From Azospirillum canadense (GTDB lineage Bacteria > Pseudomonadota > Alphaproteobacteria > Azospirillales > Azospirillaceae), in contig NZ_JAOQNG010000001.1 in NCBI RefSeq assembly GCF_025961225.1, forward strand, positions 2,158,501-2,222,500: DNA of 64,000 nt, in the 5' to 3' direction. Shown one piece after another: positions 33,625 through 42,212 of the stretch. The notes under the pieces were generated by a model. That model ran no database searches. It worked only from the letters and a program-made list of their open reading frames with translations, and was not told the DNA's origin. The translations under genes and the position numbers were made by a program. How positions within the stretch are numbered: the first letter of the stretch is position 1; each line of letters opens with the position of its first letter.

Positions 33625-35028
33625 TCAGACGCCCGCGAACCGCGCCAGCATGGCCGCATGCGACCGGATGCCGTTGTGCAGGCACTTCACCTCGAACTTC
33701 TCGTTCGGGGAGTGGATGCGGTCGTCCTCCAGCCCGAAGCCGACGAAGATGGAATCGAAGCCCAGCGCCTGCCGGATGTAGCCGCCGACCGGGATCGACC
33801 CGCCACTGCCGACCAGCGCCGGCTTGTTGGTGTAGACGTCGCCCAGGCCCGCCATGGCGGCGCGCAGATACGGGCTGTCGGTCGGCACCTGAACGCCCGG
33901 CGACTGGCCGAAGACCTTGAACTCCCAGCGGCCATCGGCCGGCGTGCGTTCCTCCAGGAAGGCCTTGATGCCGGCCAGGATCTTCTGCGGGTTCTGGTTG
34001 GGCACGAGGCGGCAGGACAGCTTGGCCGAGGCCTTCGACGCGATCACCGTCTTGGAGCCCTCGCCGGTGTAGCCGCCCCAGATGCCGTTGAGGTCGCAGG
34101 TCGGGCGCGACCACAGCCGCTCCAGCGCGCTGCGCCCGGCCTCGCCGGCCGGCGTCTTCAGCCCGACACCGGCCAGGAAGGCCGTCTCGTCGAAGCCCAG
34201 GTCGCGCCACATGGCCTTTTCCTCGTCCGTGGGCTCGGCCACGTCGTCGTAGAAGCCGGGGAAGCGGACGCGCCCCTCGTCGTCGTGGATCTGGCCCAGG
34301 ATGCGGGTCAGCGCGTTGATCGGGTTCAGCACGGCGCCGCCGAACATGCCCGAATGCAGGTCGTGGCTGGGCCCATGCAGCGTCGCCTCGACGTAGAGCA
34401 GGCCGCGCAGGCGCGTGGTGATGGCCGGCGTCTCGATGTTCCAGCTGTTGGTGTCGGTGATGACGCAGACGTCGGCCTTCAACTCCTCCGCGTTGGCCTT
34501 CAGGAAGGGCAGCAGGTTGGGGCTGCCGGTCTCCTCCTCGCCCTCCAAAAGGACGGTGGCGCGGATCGGCAGCGTGCCGTGCACGGCGTGCCAGGCACGG
34601 AAGGCCTCGATGAAGGTCATCACCTGGCCTTTGTCGTCCACCGCGCCGCGGGCGACGATGCGGCGGCCATGCTCCGCCTCCACGATGGCCGGCTCGAAGG
34701 GCGGGCTGTTCCACAGCTCCAGCGGCTCCGCCGGCTGCACGTCGTAGTGACCGTAATAGAGGACGTGCGGAACGTCCTTGCCGTCACCGGGGCCCTGGTG
34801 GTGGGCGACGACCATCGGGTGGCCCGGCGTCTCGCGCACGGAGGCCTCGAACCCCAGCGCCGTCAGCTCGCGCGCCAGCCAGTCCGCGGCGCGGCGCACG
34901 TCGCCCTTATGGGCCGGGTTGGTGCTGACGCTGGGGATGCGCAGAAGGTCGCAAAGGCGGCCGACCGACTCTTCGAAGCTGCGGTCGACCTGTTCGAGGA
35001 CGGGTTCGACGGAAAGGGCACGCGACAT
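33625..35028 (-). CDS. M20-family metallopeptidase, dipeptidase
   Basis: This 467-aa protein has zinc ligands visible in YGHYDVQP (His, Asp), RGAVDDKGQ (Asp), the catalytic Glu pair LEGEEETGS and DTNSW. A dimerisation lid (GPSHDLHSGMFGG) is inserted, and ...RIHSPNEKFE carries the C-terminal His. This pattern fits the ArgE/DapE/carnosine dipeptidase group (M20C-like). It is cytosolic, with no signal peptide. ATG 35028 fits the family N-terminus. The likely role is hydrolysis of imported dipeptides. Confidence 0.9.
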   Translation of the reverse strand: MSRALSVEPVLEQVDRSFEESVGRLCDLLRIPSVSTNPAHKGDVRRAADWLARELTALGFEASVRETPGHPMVVAHHQGPGDGKDVPHVLYYGHYDVQPAEPLELWNSPPFEPAIVEAEHGRRIVARGAVDDKGQVMTFIEAFRAWHAVHGTLPIRATVLLEGEEETGSPNLLPFLKANAEELKADVCVITDTNSWNIETPAITTRLRGLLYVEATLHGPSHDLHSGMFGGAVLNPINALTRILGQIHDDEGRVRFPGFYDDVAEPTDEEKAMWRDLGFDETAFLAGVGLKTPAGEAGRSALERLWSRPTCDLNGIWGGYTGEGSKTVIASKASAKLSCRLVPNQNPQKILAGIKAFLEERTPADGRWEFKVFGQSPGVQVPTDSPYLRAAMAGLGDVYTNKPALVGSGGSIPVGGYIRQALGFDSIFVGFGLEDDRIHSPNEKFEVKCLHNGIRSHAAMLARFAGV

Positions 35029-35232
35029 TCGGAACTGCCTTGGCAAAGAAAGACTGTCCCGATGGTAGCGCATCGTCGGCTATCGCCAAGGGCAACAATA
35101 GACAAATCAGCCATCACTTCAGCCTCCACTGGGGGCCATCCCCGCGGCGGCGGCGCCCCGGCTTCGCGTGGGAAGCACAGGTTCGCCAAGCCGGGCCGCT
35201 GCCGCCGCGAGGATAACAAGGGTGGAGGTGCG

Positions 35233-35928
35233 TCAGACGGTCAGGTACCGCCGGACCTCGCTCTCCACCAAACCGTCACGGCTGCCCGCCAGCATGACCT
35301 CGCCGCGCTCCATCACCGCCCAGTCGTCGGCGAGGTCGCGGGCAAACTCGAAATACTGCTCGACCAGCAGGATCGCCATGCCGCCCTTATCCCGCAGGTA
35401 GGAGATGGCGCGCCCGATGTCCTTGATGATGGACGGCTGGATGCCCTCCGTCGGCTCGTCCAGCACCAGCAGCTTCGGCCGCGTCACCAGCGCCCGCCCA
35501 ATGGCCAGCTGCTGCTGCTGCCCGCCCGACAGGTCGCCGCCGCGCCGGTCGAGCATGGACTTCAGCACCGGGAACAGCTCGAACACCTCGTCGGGGATGG
35601 AGCGGTCGGCGCGCTTCAGCGGCGCGTAGCCGGTCAGCAGGTTCTCCCGCACGGTCAGCAGCGGGAAGATCTCGCGCCCCTGCGGAACGTAGGCGATGCC
35701 GCGCCGGGCGCGCTCGTAGGGCGCCAGCTTGGTGATGTCGCCGCCGTCCCAGGTGATGGCGCCGCCGGACACCGGTTTCAGCCCGACGATGGCGCGCAGC
35801 AGCGAGGACTTGCCCACCCCGTTGCGGCCCAGCAGGCAGGTGACCTTCCCCACCTCGGCCGTCAACGACACCCCGCGCAACGCCTGCGCCGCACCGTAAT
35901 GGAGATCGACCGAACGAACGTCGAGCAT
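35233..35928 (-). CDS. urtE: Urea ABC transporter ATP-binding protein UrtE
   Basis: This 231-aa protein starts MLDVRSVDLHYGAAQALRGV. It has Walker A GRNGVGKS, signature LSGGQQQQLAIGRAL and Walker B LLVLDEPTEGIQPSI, the last being characteristic of UrtE. It is the last gene of the urtABCDE operon. A 29-bp palindromic repeat separates it from urtD. Confidence 0.93.
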   Translation of the reverse strand: MLDVRSVDLHYGAAQALRGVSLTAEVGKVTCLLGRNGVGKSSLLRAIVGLKPVSGGAITWDGGDITKLAPYERARRGIAYVPQGREIFPLLTVRENLLTGYAPLKRADRSIPDEVFELFPVLKSMLDRRGGDLSGGQQQQLAIGRALVTRPKLLVLDEPTEGIQPSIIKDIGRAISYLRDKGGMAILLVEQYFEFARDLADDWAVMERGEVMLAGSRDGLVESEVRRYLTV

Positions 35929-35971
35929 GTGCCCATGTCCCTTGCGTAAAGCTCTTCTCGTCTTGGTGGGA

Positions 35972-36045
35972 TTCACCACAGAGACACGGAGGCACAGAGA
36001 AAAAAAACTCTGTGTCTCTCTGTGCCTCCGTGTCTCTGTGGTGAA
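35972..36045. repeat. Large palindrome, dispersed CACCACAGAGACACGG family
   Basis: The arms 35972-36000 and 36017-36045 are perfect 29-bp complements around a 16-nt A-rich loop. They lie between urtD and urtE. A diverged copy is at 61351-61414. This family of CACAGAGGCAC-type palindromes is recurrent in bacterial intergenic DNA. It may fold in the urt mRNA and affect UrtE expression. Confidence 0.85.
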
Positions 36046-36052
36046 AATCCTT

Positions 36053-36799
36053 TCACCGCCCCAGATAGACGTCGATGACCTGCTGGTTCGCGCTCACCGC
36101 GTCCAGCGAGCCCTCGGCCAGCACCGAGCCCTCGTGCAGGACCGTCACCTTCACGCCCAGTTCGCGGACGAAGACCATGTCGTGTTCGACCACGATCACC
36201 GAATGCTTGCCGGCGATGTCCTTCAGCAGGCGGGCGGTCTGCTCCGTCTCCGCGTCGGTCATGCCGGCCACCGGCTCGTCGACCAGAAGCAGCTTCGGGT
36301 CCTGGGCCAGCAGCATGCCGATCTCCAGCCACTGTTTCTCGCCGTGCGACAGGCTGCCGGCTTGGCGCTCGCGCTTGGGCGACAGGCGGGTGATATCGAG
36401 GATTTCCTCGATCCGCAGGCGGTCGTCGCGCCCGACGGCGTAGGTCAGCGTCTTCAACGGCCGGCGCGGAGCCTTCAGCGCCAGTTCCAGGTTGTCCCAC
36501 ACCGTGTGGTTCTCGAACACGGTCGGGCGCTGGAACTTGCGGCCGATACCCAGGTTGGCGATCCCCGCCTCGCGCATGGCGGTCAGGTCGGTCTTGCCCT
36601 CGAACAGGATGGTGCCGGTGTCGGGCCGGGTCTTGCCGGTGATGACGTCCATCATGGTCGTCTTGCCGGCCCCGTTCGGGCCGATGATGGCGCGCATCTC
36701 GCCGGGCTCGATCAGCAGCGACAGGCTGTTCAGCGCCCGGAAGCCGTCGAAGCTGACCGACACGCCGTCGAGGTACAGCAGAGTGTCTTCGGCGCTCAT
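36053..36799 (-). CDS. urtD: Urea ABC transporter ATP-binding protein UrtD
   Basis: This 248-aa protein has Walker A GPNGAGKT, the UrtD motif NLGIGRKFQRPTVF, signature LSHGEKQWLEIGML and Walker B LLLVDEPVAGM. It is separated from urtC by one base. Confidence 0.94.
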   Translation of the reverse strand: MSAEDTLLYLDGVSVSFDGFRALNSLSLLIEPGEMRAIIGPNGAGKTTMMDVITGKTRPDTGTILFEGKTDLTAMREAGIANLGIGRKFQRPTVFENHTVWDNLELALKAPRRPLKTLTYAVGRDDRLRIEEILDITRLSPKRERQAGSLSHGEKQWLEIGMLLAQDPKLLLVDEPVAGMTDAETEQTARLLKDIAGKHSVIVVEHDMVFVRELGVKVTVLHEGSVLAEGSLDAVSANQQVIDVYLGR

Positions 36800-36800
36800 G

Positions 36801-37940
36801 TCAAACCCCCTTTTGGCCGGCCGGCTTGGCGGCGACCGCGCCACGGGACGGCAGGCGCTGGCGCAACTGCGCGGCGAGGCCCAGGATGCCCTTGGGCAGG
36901 AACAGCGTGACCAGCACGAACAGGCCGCCCAGCGCGAACAGCCACAGCTCCGGCAGGGCCGCGGTGAAGTAGCTCTTGCCGAAGTTCACCAGCACCGCGC
37001 CGATGATGGCGCCGGCCAGCGTGCCGCGGCCGCCGACGGCGACCCAGATCACCGCCTCGATGCTGCTGGCGGGCGAGAATTCCGACGGGTTGATGATGCC
37101 GACCTGCGGCACATAGAGGGCGCCCGCCACGCCGGCCATGCAGGCCGACAGGGTCCAGGCGAACAGCTTGTACCGCTCCGTCTCGTAGCCCAGGAAGCGC
37201 ACGCGGCTCTCCGCGTCGCGCACCGCCACCAGCACCTTGCCCAATTTCGAGGCGACGATGCTGGAGGCCAGGATATAGCCGATCGCCAGCGCGACCACCG
37301 TCGCCACGAACAGCCCGACGCGCGTCGCCGGGGCCTGGATGTCGAAGCCCAGGATTTCCTTGAAGTCGGTCAGGCCGTTGTTGCCGCCGAAGCCCATGTC
37401 GTTGCGGAAGAAGGCCAGCATCAGCGCGAAGGTCAGCGCCTGCGTGATGATCGACAGATACACGCCCGTGACGCGGGAGCGGAAGGCGAACCAGCCGAAA
37501 GCGAAGGCCAGCGCACCCGGCACCAGCATCACCATGACGGCGGCGAACCAGAACTGGTCGAAGCCGTGCCAGTACCAGGGCAGTTCCTTCCAGTTCAGGA
37601 AGACCATGAAGTCCGGCAGGATCGGGTTGCCATAGACTCCGCGCGGGCCGATCTGGCGCATCAGGTACATGCCCATGGCGTACCCGCCCAGCGTGAAGAA
37701 GGCGGCGTGCCCCAGCGACAGGATGCCGACGTAGCCCCACACGAGGTCCAGCGCCAGCGCCAGCAGCGCGAAGCACAGGTACTTGCCCATCAGCGCCACG
37801 GAGTGGGTGGACAGGTGCCAGGGGGAGTCCGGGGCCGTGCCCAGCGCCATCACCGGCACCGCGACGGCCAGCAATGCCAGGACCGCCAGCAGCACGCCGG
37901 CCTTCTTGTCCAGGCCCAGCAGAAGGAAACGGGTCAGCAT
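36801..37940 (-). CDS. urtC: Urea ABC transporter permease UrtC
   Basis: This 379-aa LivM-family permease has about nine to ten membrane segments. Motifs include LDLVWGYVGILSLGHAAFFTLGG, the UrtC-specific MGFGGNNGLTDF region and VAVGGRGTLAGAIIGA. It is four bases from urtB. Confidence 0.94.
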   Translation of the reverse strand: MLTRFLLLGLDKKAGVLLAVLALLAVAVPVMALGTAPDSPWHLSTHSVALMGKYLCFALLALALDLVWGYVGILSLGHAAFFTLGGYAMGMYLMRQIGPRGVYGNPILPDFMVFLNWKELPWYWHGFDQFWFAAVMVMLVPGALAFAFGWFAFRSRVTGVYLSIITQALTFALMLAFFRNDMGFGGNNGLTDFKEILGFDIQAPATRVGLFVATVVALAIGYILASSIVASKLGKVLVAVRDAESRVRFLGYETERYKLFAWTLSACMAGVAGALYVPQVGIINPSEFSPASSIEAVIWVAVGGRGTLAGAIIGAVLVNFGKSYFTAALPELWLFALGGLFVLVTLFLPKGILGLAAQLRQRLPSRGAVAAKPAGQKGV

Positions 37941-37944
37941 CGGA

Positions 37945-39549
37945 TCAGGCCTCCACCGCCCGGCCCTTCAGCGCGAACAGGCCGCGCGGACGCCTCTGGA
38001 TGAACAGGATGATGAAGATCAGCACCAGGATCTTGCCCAGCACCGCGCCCGCGTAGGGCTCCAGGAACTTGTTGACCGAGCCGAGCGCGAGGGCACCGAC
38101 CAGCGTGCCCCACAGGTTGCCGACGCCGCCGAACACCACGACCATGAAGCTGTCGATGATGTAGCCCTGGCCAAGGTTTGGGCTGACGTTGTCGATCTGG
38201 CTCAGCGCCACGCCGGCCAGCCCGGCGATGCCGGACCCGAGCCCGAAGGTCAGCGCGTCCACCCGCGCGGTGCGGATGCCCATGGCGCTAGCCATGTTGC
38301 GGTTCTGCGTGACCGCGCGGATGCTCAACCCGAACCAGGTCCGGCGCAACGCCACCAGCAGCGCGCCGAAGACCAGGAAGGCGAACACCACGATCCACAG
38401 CCGCCCGTAGGTGATCGTCAGCCCGCCGAGCTGGAAGGCGCCGGACATCCAGCTTGGCGCCCCCACCTCCCGGTTCGTCGGCCCGAAGAGGGAGCGCACC
38501 GCTTGCTGAAGCGCCAGCGACAGGCCCCAGGTGGCGAGCAGCGTTTCCAGCGGGCGGCCGTAGAGCCAGCGGATCACGCTGCGCTCGATAACGACGCCGA
38601 CCGCGCCGGACACCAGGAAGGCGACGGGAAGCGCCACCAGGATGGAAAAATCGAACAGGCCCGGCGCCCAGGCCCGGAAGCCCTCCTGCACCAGGAAGGT
38701 CGCGTAGGCGCCGATCATCACCATCTCGCCGTGCGCCATGTTGATGACGCCCATGACGCCGAAGGTGACGGCCAGCCCGATGGCCGCCAGCAGCAGAACG
38801 GACCCCAGCGACAGCCCGTACCACAGGTTCTGCGCCGCGCCCCACAGGGCCAGCCGGCTCTCCACCGCCGCGACGGCCTTCCCGGCCGCCGCCTTGACGG
38901 CCTCGCTGCCGTTGCCGGCGGCGCCGTTCAGCAGGGCCAGCGCGTCCTGGTCGCCGCGGTCCTTCAACACCTCGACGGCGGCGAGCTTGTCGCCGTCCGG
39001 GGCGGAGGATCCCAGCACCACAGAGGCGCGGGCCTGGGTCATGGCGCGCTTCACGCCCTCGTCCGTCTCCTTGGCCAGCGCCGCGTCCAGCGCTTCCAGC
39101 GCGTTCGCGTCGCGGCTCTTGAACACGGCCTCCGCCGCCTGCCAGCGCACGCCGGCGTTGGGGCTCATCAGCGTGAGGGCGCCGAGCGCCGCGCTCATCG
39201 TGCGGCGCAGCGCGTTGTTGACCTTGATCTTTTCGACCGCGTTGCGGTCCGCCTCGCCGATCGGGGCGCCGGTGACCGGGTCGGTCAGCGCGTAGCCGTT
39301 GCCGGAGCGCTTGGCGACGACCACCGCGCCGTCAGGCTTGCGGACATACAGGTCGCCGGCCTGCAACGCCTCGATCACCGGCACGGCGGCCGGGTCGCCG
39401 GTCTCGGCGAGCTTGGCCAGCGCCTTCTCGGTGTCGGCGTAGTTCCCCGCGCCGAGCCCGCGGACCAGGGGTTCCAGGTCGGCGGCGAAAGCGGCGGGAG
39501 CGGCCAGCGCCAGAAACGCGGCCAGCAGCCAGCAGAGTGCGCGGTGCAT
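37945..39549 (-). CDS. urtB: Urea ABC transporter permease UrtB
   Basis: This 534-aa protein has a signal-like N-terminus (MHRALCWLLAAFLALAA) and a ~210-residue periplasmic helical (HEAT-like) region. A LivH-type permease domain follows (GLAVTFGVMGVINMAHGEMVMIGAY, FGGVGNLWGTLVGA). The long N-terminal extension distinguishes UrtB from LivH. A C/G repeat element lies between this gene and urtA. Confidence 0.94.
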   Translation of the reverse strand: MHRALCWLLAAFLALAAPAAFAADLEPLVRGLGAGNYADTEKALAKLAETGDPAAVPVIEALQAGDLYVRKPDGAVVVAKRSGNGYALTDPVTGAPIGEADRNAVEKIKVNNALRRTMSAALGALTLMSPNAGVRWQAAEAVFKSRDANALEALDAALAKETDEGVKRAMTQARASVVLGSSAPDGDKLAAVEVLKDRGDQDALALLNGAAGNGSEAVKAAAGKAVAAVESRLALWGAAQNLWYGLSLGSVLLLAAIGLAVTFGVMGVINMAHGEMVMIGAYATFLVQEGFRAWAPGLFDFSILVALPVAFLVSGAVGVVIERSVIRWLYGRPLETLLATWGLSLALQQAVRSLFGPTNREVGAPSWMSGAFQLGGLTITYGRLWIVVFAFLVFGALLVALRRTWFGLSIRAVTQNRNMASAMGIRTARVDALTFGLGSGIAGLAGVALSQIDNVSPNLGQGYIIDSFMVVVFGGVGNLWGTLVGALALGSVNKFLEPYAGAVLGKILVLIFIILFIQRRPRGLFALKGRAVEA

Positions 39550-39592
39550 CGCGGTTCTCGTGATGTGTCGGAGAATTCGTGGTGCTGGTATT

Positions 39593-39746
39593 GCCCCCAC
39601 CCCGACCCTCCCCCGCTCTCGGCGGACCAAAGGTCCGCCTGCCGCGTCAGCGCAAGCGTCGCTTGCGCGTGAGCTGGGCGGGGGAGGGAGATGAGGCGCC
39701 CCTTGTCCCCTCCCCCGCCCAGCGGGGGAGGGTTAGGGTGGGGGTA
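39593..39746. repeat. Composite C/G-rich inverted repeat between urtA and urtB
   Basis: The outer arms GCCCCCACCCCGACCCTCCCCC and its near complement GGGGGAGGGTTAGGGTGGGGG enclose smaller palindromes (GCGGACCAAAGGTCCGC; AGCGCAAGCGTCGCTTGCGC). It resembles 21041-21135. The position after urtA suggests it can stabilise or attenuate the mRNA, giving excess binding protein over permease. Confidence 0.7.
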
Positions 39747-39772
39747 TCGCAGCTAGACCTTGCTCAGAGTCC

Positions 39773-41080
39773 TCACGACCCCTTGCCGCCGCACTTGCCG
39801 GTCTTCACGTTGAAGTTGCCGCAGGACATCGGCGCGCGCCAGTCGGAGATCAGGTCTTTGCTGTCCGCCAGATAGTCGGACCACTCGTCGCCGGGGACCA
39901 GGCCCGGGGTCTTGGACACGGTCTCGAACTGGCCGTTCTCCTGCACCTCGCCGATCAGGACCGGCTTGGTGATGTGGTGGTTCGGCAGCATGGCCGAATA
40001 GCCGCCGGTCAGGTTCGGCACGGCGACGCCGATCAGGCTGTCGATGACGGCGCTGCTGTCGGTGGTGCCGGCCTTCTCGACCGCCTTCACCCACATGTTG
40101 AAGCCGATGTAGTGCGCCTCCATCGGGTCGTTGGTGACGCGCTTGTCGTTCTTGGTGAAGGCCTTCCACTTCTTGATGAAGTCGGCGTTCTCCGGCGTGT
40201 CGACGGACTGGAAGTAGTTCCAGGCGGCCAGATGCCCGACCAGCGGCTTGGTGTCGATGCCGGCCAGCTCTTCCTCACCGACCGAGAAGGCGACGACCGG
40301 AATGTCCTGCGCCTTGACGCCCTGGTTGCCCAATTCCTTGTAGAAGGGAACGTTGGCGTCGCCGTTGATGGTGGAGACGACGGCGGTCTTCTTGCCGGCG
40401 GAACCGAACTTCTTGATGTCGGCGACGATGTTCTGCCAGTCGGAATGGCCGAACGGGGTGTAGTTGATCTTGATGTCCTCGTCCTTCACACCCTTGGACT
40501 TGAGGTAGGCTTCGAGGATCTTGTTGGTCGTGCGCGGATAGACGTAGTCGGTGCCGGCCAGCACCCAGCGCTTCACGCTTTCCTTCTCCATCAGGTAGTC
40601 CACCGCCGGGATGGCCTGCTGGTTCGGGGCGGCGCCGGTGTAGAAGACGTTGCGGGAGGACTCCTCGCCCTCATACTGCACCGGGTAGAAGAGCAGGCCG
40701 TTCAGCTCCTCGAACACCGGCAGAACCGACTTGCGGCTGACTGAGGTCCAGCAGCCGAACACGGCTGCGACCTTGTCCTTGGTGATCAGCTCGCGCGCCT
40801 TCTCGGCGAACAGCGGCCAGTTGGAGGCGGGATCGACGACGACCGGCTCCAGCTTCTTGCCGAGAACGCCGCCCTTCTTGTTCTGCTCGTCGATCAGCAT
40901 CAGCATGACGTCCTTCAGGGTCGTCTCGCTGATCGCCATGGTGCCGGAGAGGGAATGCAGGATACCGACCTTGATGGTGTCCTGGGCCGACGCAGGCCCG
41001 GCGAAACCCGCCGCGAGCCCGAGCGCGAGGCCCGCAGCCGCCACAAAGGAACGTCCCGACTTAAGCCCCGACTGAAGCAT
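39773..41080 (-). CDS. urtA: Urea ABC transporter substrate-binding protein UrtA
   Basis: This 435-aa protein has a signal peptide (cleavage near GPASAQDT) and a type 1 periplasmic binding fold. UrtA-specific sequences are VGILHSLSGTMAISETTLKD, FGCWTSVSRKSVLPVFE, FYPVQYEGEESSRN and NDPMEAHYIGFNMW. ATG 41080 lies about 48 nt downstream of the predicted sigma-54 transcript start. It is the first gene of urtABCDE. Confidence 0.95.
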   Translation of the reverse strand: MLQSGLKSGRSFVAAAGLALGLAAGFAGPASAQDTIKVGILHSLSGTMAISETTLKDVMLMLIDEQNKKGGVLGKKLEPVVVDPASNWPLFAEKARELITKDKVAAVFGCWTSVSRKSVLPVFEELNGLLFYPVQYEGEESSRNVFYTGAAPNQQAIPAVDYLMEKESVKRWVLAGTDYVYPRTTNKILEAYLKSKGVKDEDIKINYTPFGHSDWQNIVADIKKFGSAGKKTAVVSTINGDANVPFYKELGNQGVKAQDIPVVAFSVGEEELAGIDTKPLVGHLAAWNYFQSVDTPENADFIKKWKAFTKNDKRVTNDPMEAHYIGFNMWVKAVEKAGTTDSSAVIDSLIGVAVPNLTGGYSAMLPNHHITKPVLIGEVQENGQFETVSKTPGLVPGDEWSDYLADSKDLISDWRAPMSCGNFNVKTGKCGGKGS

Positions 41081-41137
41081 TGTGAGTACCCCCGTTCGTT
41101 GGTCAGGCGCCCGCCTCAGGCGCCTCGGGGCACTCAT

Positions 41138-41155
41138 TCGCAAATGGGATGCCAG
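41138..41155 (-). promoter_or_regulatory. Sigma-54 promoter for urtABCDE
   Basis: The minus strand reads CTGGCATCCCATTTGCG. The invariant GG (-24) and GC (-12) are separated by exactly 10 bp and surrounding bases match the RpoN consensus. The transcription start is predicted near 41128. Urea uptake is commonly NtrC/RpoN controlled. Confidence 0.75.
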
Positions 41156-41222
41156 ATCGGCCGATGGTCCGAAAGCCGTGCAATTCCAACAGGCACGCCC
41201 GACCGGCATCCGCATAGGCCTT

Positions 41223-41245
41223 GTGCAGCGCCATACGACCTGCAC
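41223..41245. promoter_or_regulatory. Inverted repeat upstream of the urtA promoter, possible NtrC site
   Basis: GTGCAG (41223-41228) and CTGCAC (41240-41245) form a dyad about 95-117 bp upstream of the predicted start, the usual distance for an RpoN activator. It shares the GC-rich TGCA dyad character of NtrC sites but is not a close match to the consensus. Confidence 0.4.
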
Positions 41246-41291
41246 GTATTTTACGCAATTTCTGAAAAACGATTACATTTTAGGCATCGTG

Positions 41292-42155
41292 TCAGACCGC
41301 GGACCGGTGACGCGCGATGCAAGTGCCCAAAACGTCATCCATCGGCAAGCCCCACCAGCGGTTCGAGAAGATCTCGACCTCGGAGAAGCCATTGAATCCG
41401 CACTCTTCCACCCAGCCACGGATCTGCGGGATGTCGATGACACCGTCGCCCATCATGCCGCGGTCGAGCAGCAGGTCGGTGGTGGGCACCAACCAGTCGC
41501 AAACGTGGAAGGCCAGCAGACGGTTCCGCCCTGCGCGGCGGATTTGCGCCTCCAACTCCGGATCCCACCAGACGTGGTAGACGTCCACCGCGACGCCCAG
41601 CGCACCGCTCCCCGCCGGGTCCAGCCGTTCGCAGATGTCGAGCGCGTGGCGCATCGTGTTCACGCAGGCGCGGTCGGCGGCGTACATCGGGTGCAGCGGC
41701 TCGATGGCGAGCGGCAGGTTGGCGCCGCGGGCGTACTCCAGCAGCTCCGCGATGCCGTCCTCCACCTGCGCCTGGGCGTTCGCCAAATTCTTGCTCGCCG
41801 GCGAGCCCGGCCGGGAGAATTGCGGCAGCCCGCCGACCACCAGCACGAGGCAGGGCGCGCCCAACGCCACCGCCTCGTCCACCGCGCGGCGGTTGTCGTC
41901 GCGGGCGTCATCCCGCTGGTCCGGACCGGCCGGGAACATGCCGCCGCGGCAATAGCCGGACAGGGCAAGGTCGTTCTCCCGCACCGCCCTGACCGCCCGC
42001 TCCAGCCCCACCGCAGCCACCTGGTCGCGCCAGGGTGACACGCCGCGGATCCCCTGTCGCGCGCAGGCCTCCGCGATCTGAACGAGGTCGCCCTGCTTGC
42101 GCACGGTCGCGGTGTTGATCGACAGCCAGCGATGATCGCCGGAAAAGTCGCGCAT
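41292..42155 (-). CDS. Sugar phosphate isomerase/epimerase (TIM barrel)
   Basis: This 287-aa AP-endonuclease-2-like TIM-barrel protein has metal-ligand motifs LAIEPLHPMY (Glu), VAVDVYHVWWD (Asp, His), FHVCDW (His) and GFSEVEIFS (Glu). Such proteins isomerise or epimerise sugars, ketoses or inositol intermediates. It is the last gene of the operon that starts at the permease at 48726. It is separated from the DUF993 gene by a small hairpin. Confidence 0.85.
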   Translation of the reverse strand: MRDFSGDHRWLSINTATVRKQGDLVQIAEACARQGIRGVSPWRDQVAAVGLERAVRAVRENDLALSGYCRGGMFPAGPDQRDDARDDNRRAVDEAVALGAPCLVLVVGGLPQFSRPGSPASKNLANAQAQVEDGIAELLEYARGANLPLAIEPLHPMYAADRACVNTMRHALDICERLDPAGSGALGVAVDVYHVWWDPELEAQIRRAGRNRLLAFHVCDWLVPTTDLLLDRGMMGDGVIDIPQIRGWVEECGFNGFSEVEIFSNRWWGLPMDDVLGTCIARHRSAV

Positions 42156-42178
42156 GGTCTTGTATCTCCGGAAACTCC

Positions 42179-42207
42179 GTTCCCTCTCCCTACCGGGGAG
42201 AGGGAAC
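42179..42207. repeat. 12-bp hairpin between operon genes
   Basis: Perfect arms GTTCCCTCTCCC / GGGAGAGGGAAC surround the loop TACCG. The stem is related to the terminator at 16057-16080. No T-run follows on the minus strand, so it is probably a dispersed or mRNA-stabilising hairpin. Confidence 0.7.
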
Positions 42208-42212
42208 CGCCC

